A stretch of 64,000 nucleotides of DNA from Amycolatopsis roodepoortensis (GTDB lineage Bacteria; Actinomycetota; Actinomycetes; Mycobacteriales; Pseudonocardiaceae). The notes beneath the pieces were generated by a model. That model was not told the origin of the DNA. It saw only the letters and a program-made list of their open reading frames with translations, and did not search any database. Shown here piece after piece: positions 55,497 to 63,925 of this stretch; position 1 is the first letter of the stretch, and each line of letters begins with the position of its first letter. The position numbers and the translations under genes were made by a program. The DNA lies in contig NZ_JADBEJ010000004.1 in the NCBI RefSeq assembly GCF_014873915.1, positions 1,240,001 to 1,304,000 of the forward strand, written 5' to 3'.

Positions 55497-56162
55497 GTGC
55501 GTTGCGTGAACGATGACCAGGTTGACGTCGTGCTCCCCTGTCTCGACGAGGCCGGCGCCCTCCCCGGGGTGCTGGCGGCCCTGCCCGGACACTACCGGGC
55601 GATCGTGGTCGACAACGGCTCCACGGACGGCTCCGCCGAAATCGCGGCCGGGCTCGGGGCGAAGGTCGTCCACGAGCCCAGGCGCGGCTACGGCGCCGCG
55701 GTGCACACGGGCCTGGAGGCGGCCACGGCGGACGTCGTCTGTTTCGCCGACGCCGACGGTTCCCTCGACCTCGCCGAGCTGCCGACGCTGGTGCGCGGGC
55801 TGGCCGATGCCGATCTGACGGTCGGGCGGCGGGTGCCCACCGGCCCCGGAGTCTGGCCATGGCACGCGAGAGCGGGCAACGCGCTGATCTCGTCTCTCCT
55901 GCGGTACAAGGGATTGCCGGTCCGCGACATCGCGCCGCTGCGGGCCGTCCGGCGGCAGGCCCTGCTCGATCTCGACGTCACCGATCGTGCCTTCGGCTAC
56001 CCGCTCGAACTGCTGATCAAGGCGAATCGCGCGGGCTGGCGGGTCACCGAGTTCGACGTGTCCTACGGCGAACGCGCCAAGGGCACGAAATCGAAGGTCT
56101 CCGGCTCACTGCGGGGAACCCTGCGGGCCGCAAGGGATTTCGGGCGGGTGCTGAGCCGATGA
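55497..56162 (+). CDS. Family 2 glycosyltransferase (DPM1/DolP-mannosyltransferase-like)
   Basis: A 221-aa GT-A enzyme. VVLPCLDEAGALPGVLAALP is the N-terminal nucleotide-binding strand, VVDNGSTDGS follows, and the DxD metal site is in CFADADGSLD. Short GT2 enzymes of this sort transfer sugar to polyprenyl phosphate. GTG 55506 is an alternative start and would leave the transcript nearly leaderless. Coupled by ATGA to the TIGR04282-type gene. First of a five-gene operon that ends at 58879. Confidence 0.9.
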   Translation: MRCVNDDQVDVVLPCLDEAGALPGVLAALPGHYRAIVVDNGSTDGSAEIAAGLGAKVVHEPRRGYGAAVHTGLEAATADVVCFADADGSLDLAELPTLVRGLADADLTVGRRVPTGPGVWPWHARAGNALISSLLRYKGLPVRDIAPLRAVRRQALLDLDVTDRAFGYPLELLIKANRAGWRVTEFDVSYGERAKGTKSKVSGSLRGTLRAARDFGRVLSR

Positions 56163-56803
56163 CCTTCTGTCTGTTGATCGTCGCCAAAGCGCCCGTGCCC
56201 GGTTTCGCGAAGACGCGCCTCTGCCCGCCCGCGACACCGGAGCAAGCGGCCGAGATCGCGGCCGCCTCGCTGCTCGACACTCTCGAAGCCGCCCTCCTGA
56301 CCCCGGAGGCACGCGTAGTCGTCGCCATGACCGGCGAGCTCGACGAAGCCGTCCGCGGCCCGGAAATCGCTTTAATGCTACGAAAAACGGAGGTGATCCC
56401 CCAACGCGGGGAAGGTTTCGACCTGCGGCTGGTCAACGCCTACGCCGACGCGCCCCGCCCCGGCGAACCGGTGCTGCAGATCGGGATGGACACCCCGCAG
56501 GTCACCCCGGCGCTCCTGGCCGAGGCGGCCGACCGGCCGGAAGATGCCGTCCTCGGACTCGCCGAAGACGGTGGCTGGTGGGCACTGGGCCTCAAGGATC
56601 CGCTGCACGCCAAGGCTCTCGCCGGGGTGCCGATGTCGCGTGACGACACCGGACGCCAGACTGTGCAGGCCCTGGCCGCAATCGGGCTTCATCCCGGCAT
56701 ACTGCCCACACTGTCCGATGTGGACACGATCGCGGACGCGCGCCGGGTCGCGGCGGCGGCTCCGCACGGCCGGTTCGCCCGAGCGGTGGCGGAAGTCCGG
56801 TGA
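56159..56803 (+). CDS. TIGR04282/DUF2064-type nucleotidyltransferase-like glycosyltransferase
   Basis: A 214-aa protein. LLIVAKAPVPGFAKTRLCPPA is the family hallmark (AKAPVPGxxKTRL), and QIGMDTPQVTPALLAEA and LGLAEDGGWWALGL complete the nucleotide-sugar fold. The codon at 56372 is TTA, followed by ATG-CTA-CGA-AAA, a run of rare codons for this genome, so translation may depend on the bldA leucyl-tRNA. Overlaps GT2 and methyltransferase genes by four bases each. The family name (arsenosugar) is not evidence for arsenic chemistry here. Confidence 0.85.
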   Translation: MTFCLLIVAKAPVPGFAKTRLCPPATPEQAAEIAAASLLDTLEAALLTPEARVVVAMTGELDEAVRGPEIALMLRKTEVIPQRGEGFDLRLVNAYADAPRPGEPVLQIGMDTPQVTPALLAEAADRPEDAVLGLAEDGGWWALGLKDPLHAKALAGVPMSRDDTGRQTVQALAAIGLHPGILPTLSDVDTIADARRVAAAAPHGRFARAVAEVR

Positions 56804-57408
56804 CCGCCTTCGACCGCGGCCTGCTCGGCCACCGCTGCTGGCTGGAACTGGCGACCGGGGAACGCGTCGACCTGCCGGTCGACCGCTGGACGGCCATCCC
56901 CTGCGAAGGCGACGACGTCCTCCTCGACGCCTGCGACGGCCCGACCATCGACGTCGGCTGCGGGCCCGGCAGGCTCACCGCCGCGCTGACCGAACGCGGC
57001 GTCGCCTCGCTCGGCGTCGACATCTCGGCCACCGCCGTGCGGCTCACCCACGCCCGTGGCGCCGCCGCGCTGCACCGGGACGTGTTCGACCGGCTCCCCG
57101 GCGAAGGGCGTTGGCGGCATGCCCTGCTCGCCGACGGGAACATCGGCATCGGCGGCGACCCGCGTCGCCTCCTGGCCCGGATGGCGGAACTGATCACCGA
57201 CGGCGGGACGGTGCTCGTCGAACTCGACCCACCCGGCCGCGGCCTCCGGCAGGACCGGGTCCGTCTCCGGCCCGACAACGGCGCCTGGTTCACCTGGGCG
57301 TGGGTCGGCGTCGAGGCGATCGCGGACCTCGCCGCCCGCACCGCGTTCCGCGTCGCGTGGTCCACCAGCCACGGCCACCGCTGGTTCGCCTGCCTGGAGA
57401 AAGCATGA
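56800..57408 (+). CDS. Class I SAM-dependent methyltransferase
   Basis: A 202-aa Rossmann methyltransferase. TIDVGCGPGRLTAAL is motif I, and LGVDISATAVRLTHARG holds the SAM ribose-binding Asp. LADGNIGIGGDPRRLLARM occupies the position of the acceptor site. GTG start overlaps the previous stop (GTGA). Substrate is unknown, but the conserved partners (GT2, TIGR04282 protein, Mo-enzyme) suggest a common small-molecule or glycan role. Confidence 0.85.
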   Translation: MTAFDRGLLGHRCWLELATGERVDLPVDRWTAIPCEGDDVLLDACDGPTIDVGCGPGRLTAALTERGVASLGVDISATAVRLTHARGAAALHRDVFDRLPGEGRWRHALLADGNIGIGGDPRRLLARMAELITDGGTVLVELDPPGRGLRQDRVRLRPDNGAWFTWAWVGVEAIADLAARTAFRVAWSTSHGHRWFACLEKA

Positions 57409-58472
57409 ACACCCCTTCGGAGCGGGTGACGTCCCGGATCGGGCTCGCGCTCGCCGTCACGTTCACGCTGTGCTTCGTCACCGGCCTGATCAGCCATCTC
57501 ATCCAGCATCCGCCGTCGTGGTTCGGCTGGCCGAGCCGCCCGGTCTGGCTGTACCGGGTCACCCAGGGCACGCACGTGATCTCCGGTATCGCGTCGGTTC
57601 CCTTGCTGCTGGCCAAACTCTGGAGCGTCTACCCGAAGCTGTTCGAGCGCCCCGTGATCCGCTCGCTGCCGCACGCGCTGGAACGCCTGTCGATCCTGGT
57701 GCTTTCCGCGGCCGCCTTCTTCGAGCTAGTCACCGGCCTGTTCAACGTCGCGCAGAACTATCCGTGGGCGTTCTACTTCCCGCAGCTGCACTACGCGGTC
57801 GCGTGGGTGGCGATCGGCTCGATCCTGGTGCACATCGCGGTGAAACTCCCGATCGTCCGCCGCTCACTCACGACCAAGCCCGAGCCCTCGCGGCGCGCCT
57901 TCCTCCGCACGACCTGGCTCGCCGCGGGTGTCGCCGTCGTGGCGACCGCCGGAGCGACGGTCCCCTTGCTACGAAACGTTTCCGGGCTGTCTTGGCGCAG
58001 CGACAAGGGACCGCAAGGGCTGCCGGTGAACCGGACCGCCTCGGCGGCGGGTGTCCTGGACACGGCGAACGACCCCGGCTGGCGGCTTTCGGTGGTGACG
58101 CCGAACGGTACGAAGACCTATTCACTGGAAGAACTCCGCGCTCTCCCGAGAACGTCGGCCGAACTGCCGATCGCGTGCGTCGAAGGATGGAGCGAGTCCG
58201 CGGGCTGGAGCGGCGTCTCCCTACCGGATCTGTTGCGGCACGCCGGAAGCACGCCGGGCACACCGGTCCGCGTGTTCTCGTTGGAGAAGGCCGGGCCCTA
58301 CGGGATCAGCGATCTCCCCGGCGAGCACACCGCGGACGACCTCACCCTGCTGGCACTGGAACTCAACGGTGAGGTGCTCGACGCCGACCACGGCTTCCCG
58401 TGCCGGATCATCGCCCCGAACCGGCCCGGCGTCCTGCAGACGAAATGGGTCACCCGCTTGGAGACGCTGTGA
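57405..58472 (+). CDS. Membrane-anchored molybdopterin-dependent oxidoreductase
   Basis: A 355-aa protein. The N-terminal half (residues about 10-150) has four membrane helices with His in a cytochrome b561-like arrangement (GTHVISGIASVPLL and LHYAVAWVAIGSILVHIAVK). A twin-arginine-like RRAFLR precedes a fifth hydrophobic stretch. The C-terminal half is a sulfite-oxidase-fold Mo domain, with the likely Mo-ligand Cys258 in PIACVEGWSES. It would transfer electrons between the membrane and an extracytoplasmic substrate. Coupled by ATGA and GTGA to its neighbours; the MoaB/MogA gene at 48310 may help supply cofactor. Confidence 0.88.
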   Translation: MNTPSERVTSRIGLALAVTFTLCFVTGLISHLIQHPPSWFGWPSRPVWLYRVTQGTHVISGIASVPLLLAKLWSVYPKLFERPVIRSLPHALERLSILVLSAAAFFELVTGLFNVAQNYPWAFYFPQLHYAVAWVAIGSILVHIAVKLPIVRRSLTTKPEPSRRAFLRTTWLAAGVAVVATAGATVPLLRNVSGLSWRSDKGPQGLPVNRTASAAGVLDTANDPGWRLSVVTPNGTKTYSLEELRALPRTSAELPIACVEGWSESAGWSGVSLPDLLRHAGSTPGTPVRVFSLEKAGPYGISDLPGEHTADDLTLLALELNGEVLDADHGFPCRIIAPNRPGVLQTKWVTRLETL

Positions 58473-58879
58473 AGACGTTGCGGCTGCTGCTGTTCCTGCC
58501 CGGCCTCGCCGCGCTCGCGTGGGGCGCGGTGCTGTTCTCCGAGTACGCGTTCCCGCTGCGCCCGGACGTCTTCAAGACACTCGGCTGGCTCGCCGGCGGC
58601 CCGCTTGTCCACGATCTGCTGATCGCGCCACTGGTCGGCGCGGTGGGGTTCACGCTGAGCAGGTTCCTCCCGGAACGCTGGATGACGCCGGTCAAGACGG
58701 GAGCGGTGCTCAGCGGGGTGTTGACACTGCTCGCGATCCCGTTGCTGTGGCGGCCTTTCGGCGGCGCTCGGAACCCGGGCCTGCACGACGCCGACACCGT
58801 CACCGGCCTGCTCGTCAGTCTGGGAGTCGTCTGGCTCGGTGTGCTCGTGGCCGCGCTGCTGCGGCGGAGGGCGAAATAG
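58469..58879 (+). CDS. Small multi-TM membrane protein of the Mo-enzyme operon
   Basis: A 136-aa protein with four hydrophobic segments (LLLFLPGLAALAWGAVLFSE, LLIAPLVGAVGFTL, AVLSGVLTLLAIPLL and TGLLVSLGVVWLGVLVAALL). No cofactor ligands are obvious. The GTG at 58469 overlaps the stop of the oxidoreductase, so it is probably an accessory or anchor subunit. Function otherwise unknown. Confidence 0.75.
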   Translation: MKTLRLLLFLPGLAALAWGAVLFSEYAFPLRPDVFKTLGWLAGGPLVHDLLIAPLVGAVGFTLSRFLPERWMTPVKTGAVLSGVLTLLAIPLLWRPFGGARNPGLHDADTVTGLLVSLGVVWLGVLVAALLRRRAK

Positions 58880-58920
58880 ATAGGTCTTGGTGGGTTGCCT
58901 GCTCCGGGGCGTACAGCGAC

Positions 58921-58977
58921 GTGTCGCGAAAGCCACTTTCGGGACGTCACATGTCGCGAAAGTGGCTTTCGCGACAC
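58921..58977. repeat. Perfect 21-bp inverted repeat
   Basis: 58921-58941 is exactly complementary to 58957-58977 with a 15-base loop. Each arm contains the near-palindrome CGAAAGCCACTTTCG, so each arm can also fold by itself. No gene lies in 58880-59241. Confidence 0.85.
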
Positions 58978-59022
58978 GCGGCGGTGCCGTCTGCGATGAA
59001 TGGTCCGACCAGAATCCGCGGT

Positions 59023-59075
59023 GTTGCGAAAGCCACTTTCGCAACCTTCAACGTTGCGAAAGTGGCTTTCGCAAC
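59023..59075. repeat. Perfect 23-bp inverted repeat, same family
   Basis: 59023-59045 pairs exactly with 59053-59075 around a 7-base loop. The arm core GCGAAAGCCACTTTCGC is shared with the repeat 100 bp before it, while the flanks differ, so the two are related copies of a REP-like element. Confidence 0.85.
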
Positions 59076-59121
59076 CCCTTCCTGACCTGGGCGGCGCGCA
59101 ATTGCCTTACCCATCACTAGA

Positions 59122-59168
59122 AAGAGCCACGCGCGACCGGGATTGGCAGCCGGTCGCGCGTGGCTCTT
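59122..59168. terminator. Bidirectional terminator, 19-bp stem
   Basis: AAGAGCCACGCGCGACCGG (59122-59140) pairs perfectly with 59150-59168, loop of nine bases. It stands between the end of the Mo-enzyme operon (plus) and htrA (minus). Confidence 0.85.
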
Positions 59169-59204
59169 GGGTCCGGCCCGCTGGGGGTTCGAGCCGGAGC
59201 TGGT

Positions 59205-59227
59205 CTCGGCCGCGCACTGCGGCCGAG
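59205..59227 (-). terminator. Small hairpin after the HtrA gene
   Basis: CTCGGCCGC (59205-59213) pairs with GCGGCCGAG (59219-59227), loop five bases, starting 15 bp after the htrA stop. It probably acts with the larger hairpin to stop minus-strand transcription. Confidence 0.55.
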
Positions 59228-59241
59228 CGTTTCTGGGATGG

Positions 59242-60642
59242 CTAGTTCGGCGTGACGGGCTGCCCGCCGAGGGTCACCTCGATGACCTTGTCCCCGCCGA
59301 GCGTGAACTTCACCTTGTCGTTCGGCGCCCTGGTGCGGATCTCGGCGACGAGCGCGTCCGCGTTGGGGATCGGCCGGTCGTCCAGCTTCGTCACGACGTC
59401 ACCGGATTTGAGGCCTGCCTTCTCCGCGGGGCTGCCCGGCGAGATCTCACCGAGCTGCGCTCCACCGGTCGGCGCCGTCTGCACTCGCGCGCCGATGAAG
59501 GTCTGCGTCGCCTGGCCGGTGTTGATGATGTCGTCGGCCGTGCGGCGCGCCTGGTCGATCGGGATCGCGAAGCCGATGCCGACGTTGCCGCCGCTCTCGC
59601 CGCCCTGGCCCTGCGCGGACCTCGGGCTGTAGATCGCCGAGTTGATGCCGATGACCTGGCCCGCCATGTTCGCGAGCGGGCCGCCGGAGTTGCCGGGGTT
59701 GATCGCCGCGTCGGTCTGCACCGCCGACATCACCGTGGTCTGGTCGCCGTTGCCGCCGGCGCTCACCGGCCGGTTCAGCGCGCTGACGATGCCCGACGTG
59801 ACCGTGCCGGCCAGCTCGAACGGCGAGCCGATGGCGACCACCGGCTGCCCGACGCGCAGGTCGTCGGAGCGGCCGAGCTCCACCGGGGTCAGGCCGCTGA
59901 CCCCGCTGACCTTCACCACGGCGATATCCGTCGTGGGGTCGCGGCCGACGATGGTCGCCGTGCCCTTCTTGCCGTCCTGGAACACCGCCTGGATCTGCCC
60001 GCCACCGGCGGCGACCTCGACGACGTGGTTGTTGGTCAGCACGTAGCCGTCGGTGCTGAGCACGAAGCCAGAACCCTCGCCCGCACCCGACCGGCCGGAC
60101 ACCTGCAACTCGACCACGCTCGGCGACAGCTTCTGCGCCACGGATTCGACCGAACCGGCGGGCAGGTTGCCCGTCTGCTGGGCGGGCTTCGGCGCGTCGA
60201 GCGCGTTCACCGCCGAGCCGCCGGACGCGTCACCGGTCAGGTAGCCGACCGTGCCGCCCGCGACACCGCCGACGACCAGCGCGATCGCCGCGACACCGGC
60301 GAGCAGCTTGCCCGAAGTGGACTTCTGCGCCTGCCGCTGCTGCGGGACCGCGTACACCGACGGACCCGGCTGGGTGAACGGCGTCTGCTGGCCCGGGATC
60401 TGGTGCCCCTGCGTGGGCGCGTGCTGGGCCTGCGCCTGCGGGGACCACGGGTTGTACTGCTGCTGTTCCTGGGAGTAGGCCTGCTGCGCTCCGGTGTGCG
60501 GAGTGGCATGGCCGCCGAGGCCGGTCGCGTCGGGCTGCTGCGGCGCGGGCTGAGCCCAGTTCGCGCTCTGCTCCGCGTCCGGCTGAGCGACGGCGGGCCG
60601 CGCCTTCTCGGCGTCCTGGCCGCTGGGGTCGTTCTCGGTCAT
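59242..60642 (-). CDS. HtrA/DegP-type membrane-anchored serine protease with PDZ domain (PepD-like)
   Basis: A 466-aa protease. A long Gln/Pro-rich cytoplasmic region (residues 1-105) is followed by a membrane helix (LLAGVAAIALVVGGVAGGTV), then the trypsin-like domain with the triad His (TNNHVVE), Asp (TTDIAVV) and Ser (NPGNSGGPL), and one PDZ domain at the C-terminus (GAQLGEISPGSPAEKAGLKSGD). It degrades or refolds damaged envelope proteins. The MprB-like kinase lies about 2 kb away, and the promoter carries a TCCTGAG repeat, so control by an MprAB-type system is likely. ATG 60642 follows GGTGAAG. Confidence 0.94.
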   Translation of the reverse strand: MTENDPSGQDAEKARPAVAQPDAEQSANWAQPAPQQPDATGLGGHATPHTGAQQAYSQEQQQYNPWSPQAQAQHAPTQGHQIPGQQTPFTQPGPSVYAVPQQRQAQKSTSGKLLAGVAAIALVVGGVAGGTVGYLTGDASGGSAVNALDAPKPAQQTGNLPAGSVESVAQKLSPSVVELQVSGRSGAGEGSGFVLSTDGYVLTNNHVVEVAAGGGQIQAVFQDGKKGTATIVGRDPTTDIAVVKVSGVSGLTPVELGRSDDLRVGQPVVAIGSPFELAGTVTSGIVSALNRPVSAGGNGDQTTVMSAVQTDAAINPGNSGGPLANMAGQVIGINSAIYSPRSAQGQGGESGGNVGIGFAIPIDQARRTADDIINTGQATQTFIGARVQTAPTGGAQLGEISPGSPAEKAGLKSGDVVTKLDDRPIPNADALVAEIRTRAPNDKVKFTLGGDKVIEVTLGGQPVTPN

Positions 60643-60662
60643 GTCTTCACCTTGCGGGATGG

Positions 60663-60680
60663 TCCTGAGAAGTTCCTGAG
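60663..60680 (-). promoter_or_regulatory. Putative MprA-type direct repeat before htrA
   Basis: TCCTGAG occurs at 60663-60669 and again at 60674-60680, i.e. CTCAGGA twice on the minus strand, 11 bp apart (one helical turn). Such spaced direct repeats are typical OmpR-family operators. They are about 21-38 bp upstream of the htrA start codon. Confidence 0.55.
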
Positions 60681-60727
60681 CCAATGCTGTGCATCGCACA
60701 TGAGTATGGCGCCAACGGCCGCCGGCT

Positions 60728-61546
60728 TCACGCTTCTTCGGCTTCCGCCGTATCCACCGTTTCGGCGATCATCAGTTCACCCGCCTGCTCGGTGAGCGTT
60801 TCCCTTGCCCGGCCGGAAAGACCGTCGTCCGAGACGACGACGTCGGCCTCTTCGAGCCCGGCGATCGTGGAGATGCCGACGACGCCCCATTTGGTGTGGT
60901 CGGCCAGCACGACCAGCTTGCGGCCCGCTTCGACCAGCGCGCGGTCGGTCTCGGATTCGGTGAGGTTCGGCGTGGTGAACCCGGGCCCGTCGGCCATCCC
61001 GTGCACGCCGAGGAAGACGACGTCCAGGTGCAGCGACCGCAGGCTCTGCACGGCGACCGGCCCGACGAGGGCGTCCGACGGGGTGCGGACGCCGCCGGTG
61101 AGCACCACCGTGCGATCCGGCTGGTTCGCGCCGCGCAGCACGTCGGCGACCTGGATGGAGTTCGTGACGATCGTCAGGCCGGGGACCTCGTCGAGCGCCC
61201 TCGCCAGCGTCCACGTGGTGGTGCCCGCGGAGACGCCGATCGCGGTGCCCGGCCGGACCAGCCCGGCGGCGAGCGCGGCGATGGCCTCCTTCTGCGCGCG
61301 CTGTCGCACGGATTTGGCCTCGAAACCGGGCTCGTCGGTGCTCTTGCCGACGACGGAGGTGGCGCCGCCGTAGACCTTTTCGACCAGGCCGCGGCCGGCG
61401 AGCACGTCGAGATCGCGGCGCACCGTCATATCGGACACGCCGAGCCGCGCGACGAGGTCGCTGACCCGGACCGCCCCGGTCCGGCGCGCCTCCTCGAGGA
61501 TCACCGCCTGTCGCTGCCGCGCGAGCACAAAATCCTCCTCCATCAA
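60728..61546 (-). CDS. DeoR-family transcriptional regulator
   Basis: A 272-aa regulator. The N-terminal winged helix has VSDLVARLGVSDMTVRRDLD, the DeoR recognition helix, and GLVEKVYGGA after it. The C-terminal sugar-phosphate sensor domain shows GVSAGTTTWTLARAL and DHTKWG, the ligand-binding signatures of the DeoR/GlpR group. It probably represses a sugar or nucleoside operon not in this window. The neighbouring genes give no target. Two adjacent ATG codons (61546, 61543) can be starts. Confidence 0.92.
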   Translation of the reverse strand: MMEEDFVLARQRQAVILEEARRTGAVRVSDLVARLGVSDMTVRRDLDVLAGRGLVEKVYGGATSVVGKSTDEPGFEAKSVRQRAQKEAIAALAAGLVRPGTAIGVSAGTTTWTLARALDEVPGLTIVTNSIQVADVLRGANQPDRTVVLTGGVRTPSDALVGPVAVQSLRSLHLDVVFLGVHGMADGPGFTTPNLTESETDRALVEAGRKLVVLADHTKWGVVGISTIAGLEEADVVVSDDGLSGRARETLTEQAGELMIAETVDTAEAEEA

Positions 61547-61610
61547 CTACACAAAATCCTACGCGATCAAACATGGCGCGACGAGCCGAGCGGGCTGTCA
61601 CCATGAGGCC

Positions 61611-61982
61611 ATGGCCAGGCTTCGCGACGTCGTCTTCGACTGCCGTCATCCGGCTTCGCTCGCCCGTTTCTGGGCGGCCGCGCTCGACGGCTACGAAATC
61701 GCAGCCTATGACGAAGAAGAGCTTGATCGCCTTCGTTCGCTGGGATTTTCGGGCCCCGAGGACGACCCTTCGGTATTGGTCGAAGCGGCGTCGGGGCCGC
61801 GGCTCTTCTTCAATCTGGTGCCGGAATCGAAGACCGTCAAGAACCGGGTGCACCTGGATCTGACGGGCGACAGCGTCGAACGGCTCGTCGCCTTGGGTGC
61901 GCACGTACTCGCGCGTGCCGAAGACGGCTTGGTCGTGCTCGCGGATCCGGAAGGGAACGAGTTCTGTCTCGTTACTCCTTGA
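61611..61982 (+). CDS. VOC-family (glyoxalase-like) protein
   Basis: A 123-aa single-domain vicinal-oxygen-chelate protein. DVVFDCRHPASLARFWAAAL is the first beta-alpha unit, VHLDLTGDSVERLVALGA the second, and LADPEGNEFCLV the end strand with the usual metal-site Glu. Members range from glyoxalases to antibiotic-binding proteins; no specific reaction can be assigned. Overlaps convergent lspA by 11 bp. Confidence 0.85.
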   Translation: MARLRDVVFDCRHPASLARFWAAALDGYEIAAYDEEELDRLRSLGFSGPEDDPSVLVEAASGPRLFFNLVPESKTVKNRVHLDLTGDSVERLVALGAHVLARAEDGLVVLADPEGNEFCLVTP

Positions 61983-62481
61983 CGCCCTCGATCGGGACGC
62001 CGCGGAAGCTCAGCACGAAAAGCGAGACGGCGCCGAAGAACAACGCGATGTCGGCGACGTTGCCGACGAACCAGCCGTTGTAGTCGATGAAGTCGACGAC
62101 GTGGCCGCGCGCGAAGCCGGGCTCGCGGAACAACCGGTCCCCCAGATGCGTCGTCGCGCCGCCGAGCAGCAACCCGAGCGAGATCGCCCAGCCCGCCGAG
62201 CGGACCTTGCGGGAGATCCAGAGCAGCGCGACCACCGCGACCGCGGCCAGGATCGCGAAGATCCAGGTGGAGTTCGCGCCCAGCGAGAACGCCGCGCCCG
62301 GGTTGTAGAGCAGCCGGAACCGGATGAAGTCGCCGATCACCGGGATCGGCGCCCGGTCGGTGAGGGCGTCGACGGCCCACCATTTGGTCAGCTGGTCGGC
62401 GGCCAGCAGCACCGCGGCCACCAGCAGTGTCCACAGCAGACGGCGGGGCGGAAGCTCAGGCGCGTTCTCGGTGCTCATCAC
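61972..62481 (-). CDS. lspA: Signal peptidase II-like protein (LspA)
   Basis: A 169-aa protein with four membrane helices and the LspA layout: LLAADQLTKWWAV in helix 1, YNPGAAFS, GDRLFREPGFARGHVVDFID, and GNVADIALFFG carrying the second catalytic Asp. The first active-site motif GNxxDR reads THLGDR, so the conserved Asn is His, although the Asp is kept. It should remove lipoprotein signal peptides. The Asn change suggests an LspA paralogue, perhaps with altered substrate or globomycin sensitivity. ATG 62481 or 62478. Confidence 0.87.
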   Translation of the reverse strand: MMSTENAPELPPRRLLWTLLVAAVLLAADQLTKWWAVDALTDRAPIPVIGDFIRFRLLYNPGAAFSLGANSTWIFAILAAVAVVALLWISRKVRSAGWAISLGLLLGGATTHLGDRLFREPGFARGHVVDFIDYNGWFVGNVADIALFFGAVSLFVLSFRGVPIEGVKE

Positions 62482-62500
62482 CCGTCAGAGTAATCACCCG

Positions 62501-63925
62501 TCAGGCCGGGGCTCCCGGGAGCCGCAGCGTCATCAACGCGCCGCCAGTGGACGCGCGGCCCGCGTAGACGTCGCCGCCGTGCCGCTGCGCCGCGTGCTGG
62601 ACGATGGCGAGGCCGAGACCGGAACCGGGCAGCGTCCGCGCCTCCGACGAGCGATAGAAGCGGTCGAACACCTTCGGCAGATCCTCGTCGGCGATGCCCG
62701 GCCCGGAATCTTCGACTTCGAGCACCGCGGTGCCGTCGCCGACCGGGTACAACCGGACCCCGACCGTCGATCCCTCCGGCGAGAACTTCACCGCGTTGTC
62801 CAGCAGGTTCAGCACCGCGCGTTCCAGCGCGCTGGTGTCGCCGGTGAGCACCCACGGCTGGAGCGAGACGTCGAACTCGATCTCGCCCGCGCGGCGGCGC
62901 GCCCTGTCCAGCGCGCGCTCGACCACGTCGACCATCTCGACCCGCTCGTGCTCGATCCGCGGCTCGTCCTGGCGCGCCAGCTCGACGAGGTCGCCGATCA
63001 GCTGGGTCAGCTCGTCGAGCTGGCCGCGGATGTCGGCCTCGATGTCGCTGCGGTCCTCGTCGGACAGCGTCCGCGCGCCCGGCCTGCTCGCGGACAGGAG
63101 CAGCTCCAGGTTCGTGCGAAGCGACGTCAGCGGGGTGCGGAGCTCGTGGCCGGCGTCGGCGACGAGTTGCCGTTGCCGCTCCTGCGATTCGGCGACCGTG
63201 CCCAGCATCGTGTTGAAACTCTGGGTGAGGCGGGCGAGTTCGTCGTCACCGCTCACCGGGATCGGCCGCAGGTCACCGGTGGTGGCGACACGTTCCGCCG
63301 CCGACGTGAGCCTGTCGACCGGCCGCAGGCCCGCTCTCGCGACGGCCGTTCCCGCGGCCGCCGCGACCAGGATCCCGGCGCCGCCGATCAGGAACAGGAC
63401 CACCGAAAGCTCGTTCAGGGTGCGCTTCGTCGGCCCGAGCGACTGCGCGAGCACCATCGCCTGGCCGTCGCCCTGCGGGAGGGCGACGACGCGGCTGTCG
63501 GTCCTCGGGTCGGTGCGCAGGGAGAACGCCTTGTCCCCGGAGGCGACCGCGATCTCGTCCTCGCCGTACGGCGGGCGGCTCCCGGACTGCGGATAGGTCA
63601 GCCGGACCTTCTCCCCGACCGTCAGCTGGCCGATCTGCAGGTCCGCGCTGGCGAGGAAGGCGCCGGGCACCTGCTGCAGTTCGGTCTGCACCTGGGGCGA
63701 TTCGACCGCGGCCTGCGCGCGGGCGAGCAGGTTGTCGTCCACCTGCTGGTAGAGGTTGTCGCGCACGACGAGGTACGCGCCGAGCGACACCAGCGCCACC
63801 GCGCCGGCCACCGAAGCGGCCGCGAGCAGCGTCACCCGGCCTCGGAGCGAGAACCGCCGCGTGCCCCAGCGGTCGCCGCGCGGATCCTTTTCGGACACGT
63901 CGACGACCGGGACCGGTTCGGTCAC
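62501..63925 (-). CDS. Sensor histidine kinase, MprB-like
   Basis: A 474-aa kinase. N-terminal helix VTLLAAASVAGAVALVSLGAYL, an extracytoplasmic sensor of about 130 residues, a second helix (VVLFLIGGAGILVAAAAG), HAMP domain (ARAGLRPVDRLTSAAERVA), HisKA with DAGHELRTPLTSLR, and HATPase with LNLLDNAVKFSP, DSGPGIADED and GSGLGLAIV. Domain order and proximity to htrA fit MprB, which in mycobacteria senses envelope stress. GTG 63925 overlaps the regulator stop by GTGA. Confidence 0.93.
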   Translation of the reverse strand: MTEPVPVVDVSEKDPRGDRWGTRRFSLRGRVTLLAAASVAGAVALVSLGAYLVVRDNLYQQVDDNLLARAQAAVESPQVQTELQQVPGAFLASADLQIGQLTVGEKVRLTYPQSGSRPPYGEDEIAVASGDKAFSLRTDPRTDSRVVALPQGDGQAMVLAQSLGPTKRTLNELSVVLFLIGGAGILVAAAAGTAVARAGLRPVDRLTSAAERVATTGDLRPIPVSGDDELARLTQSFNTMLGTVAESQERQRQLVADAGHELRTPLTSLRTNLELLLSASRPGARTLSDEDRSDIEADIRGQLDELTQLIGDLVELARQDEPRIEHERVEMVDVVERALDRARRRAGEIEFDVSLQPWVLTGDTSALERAVLNLLDNAVKFSPEGSTVGVRLYPVGDGTAVLEVEDSGPGIADEDLPKVFDRFYRSSEARTLPGSGLGLAIVQHAAQRHGGDVYAGRASTGGALMTLRLPGAPA

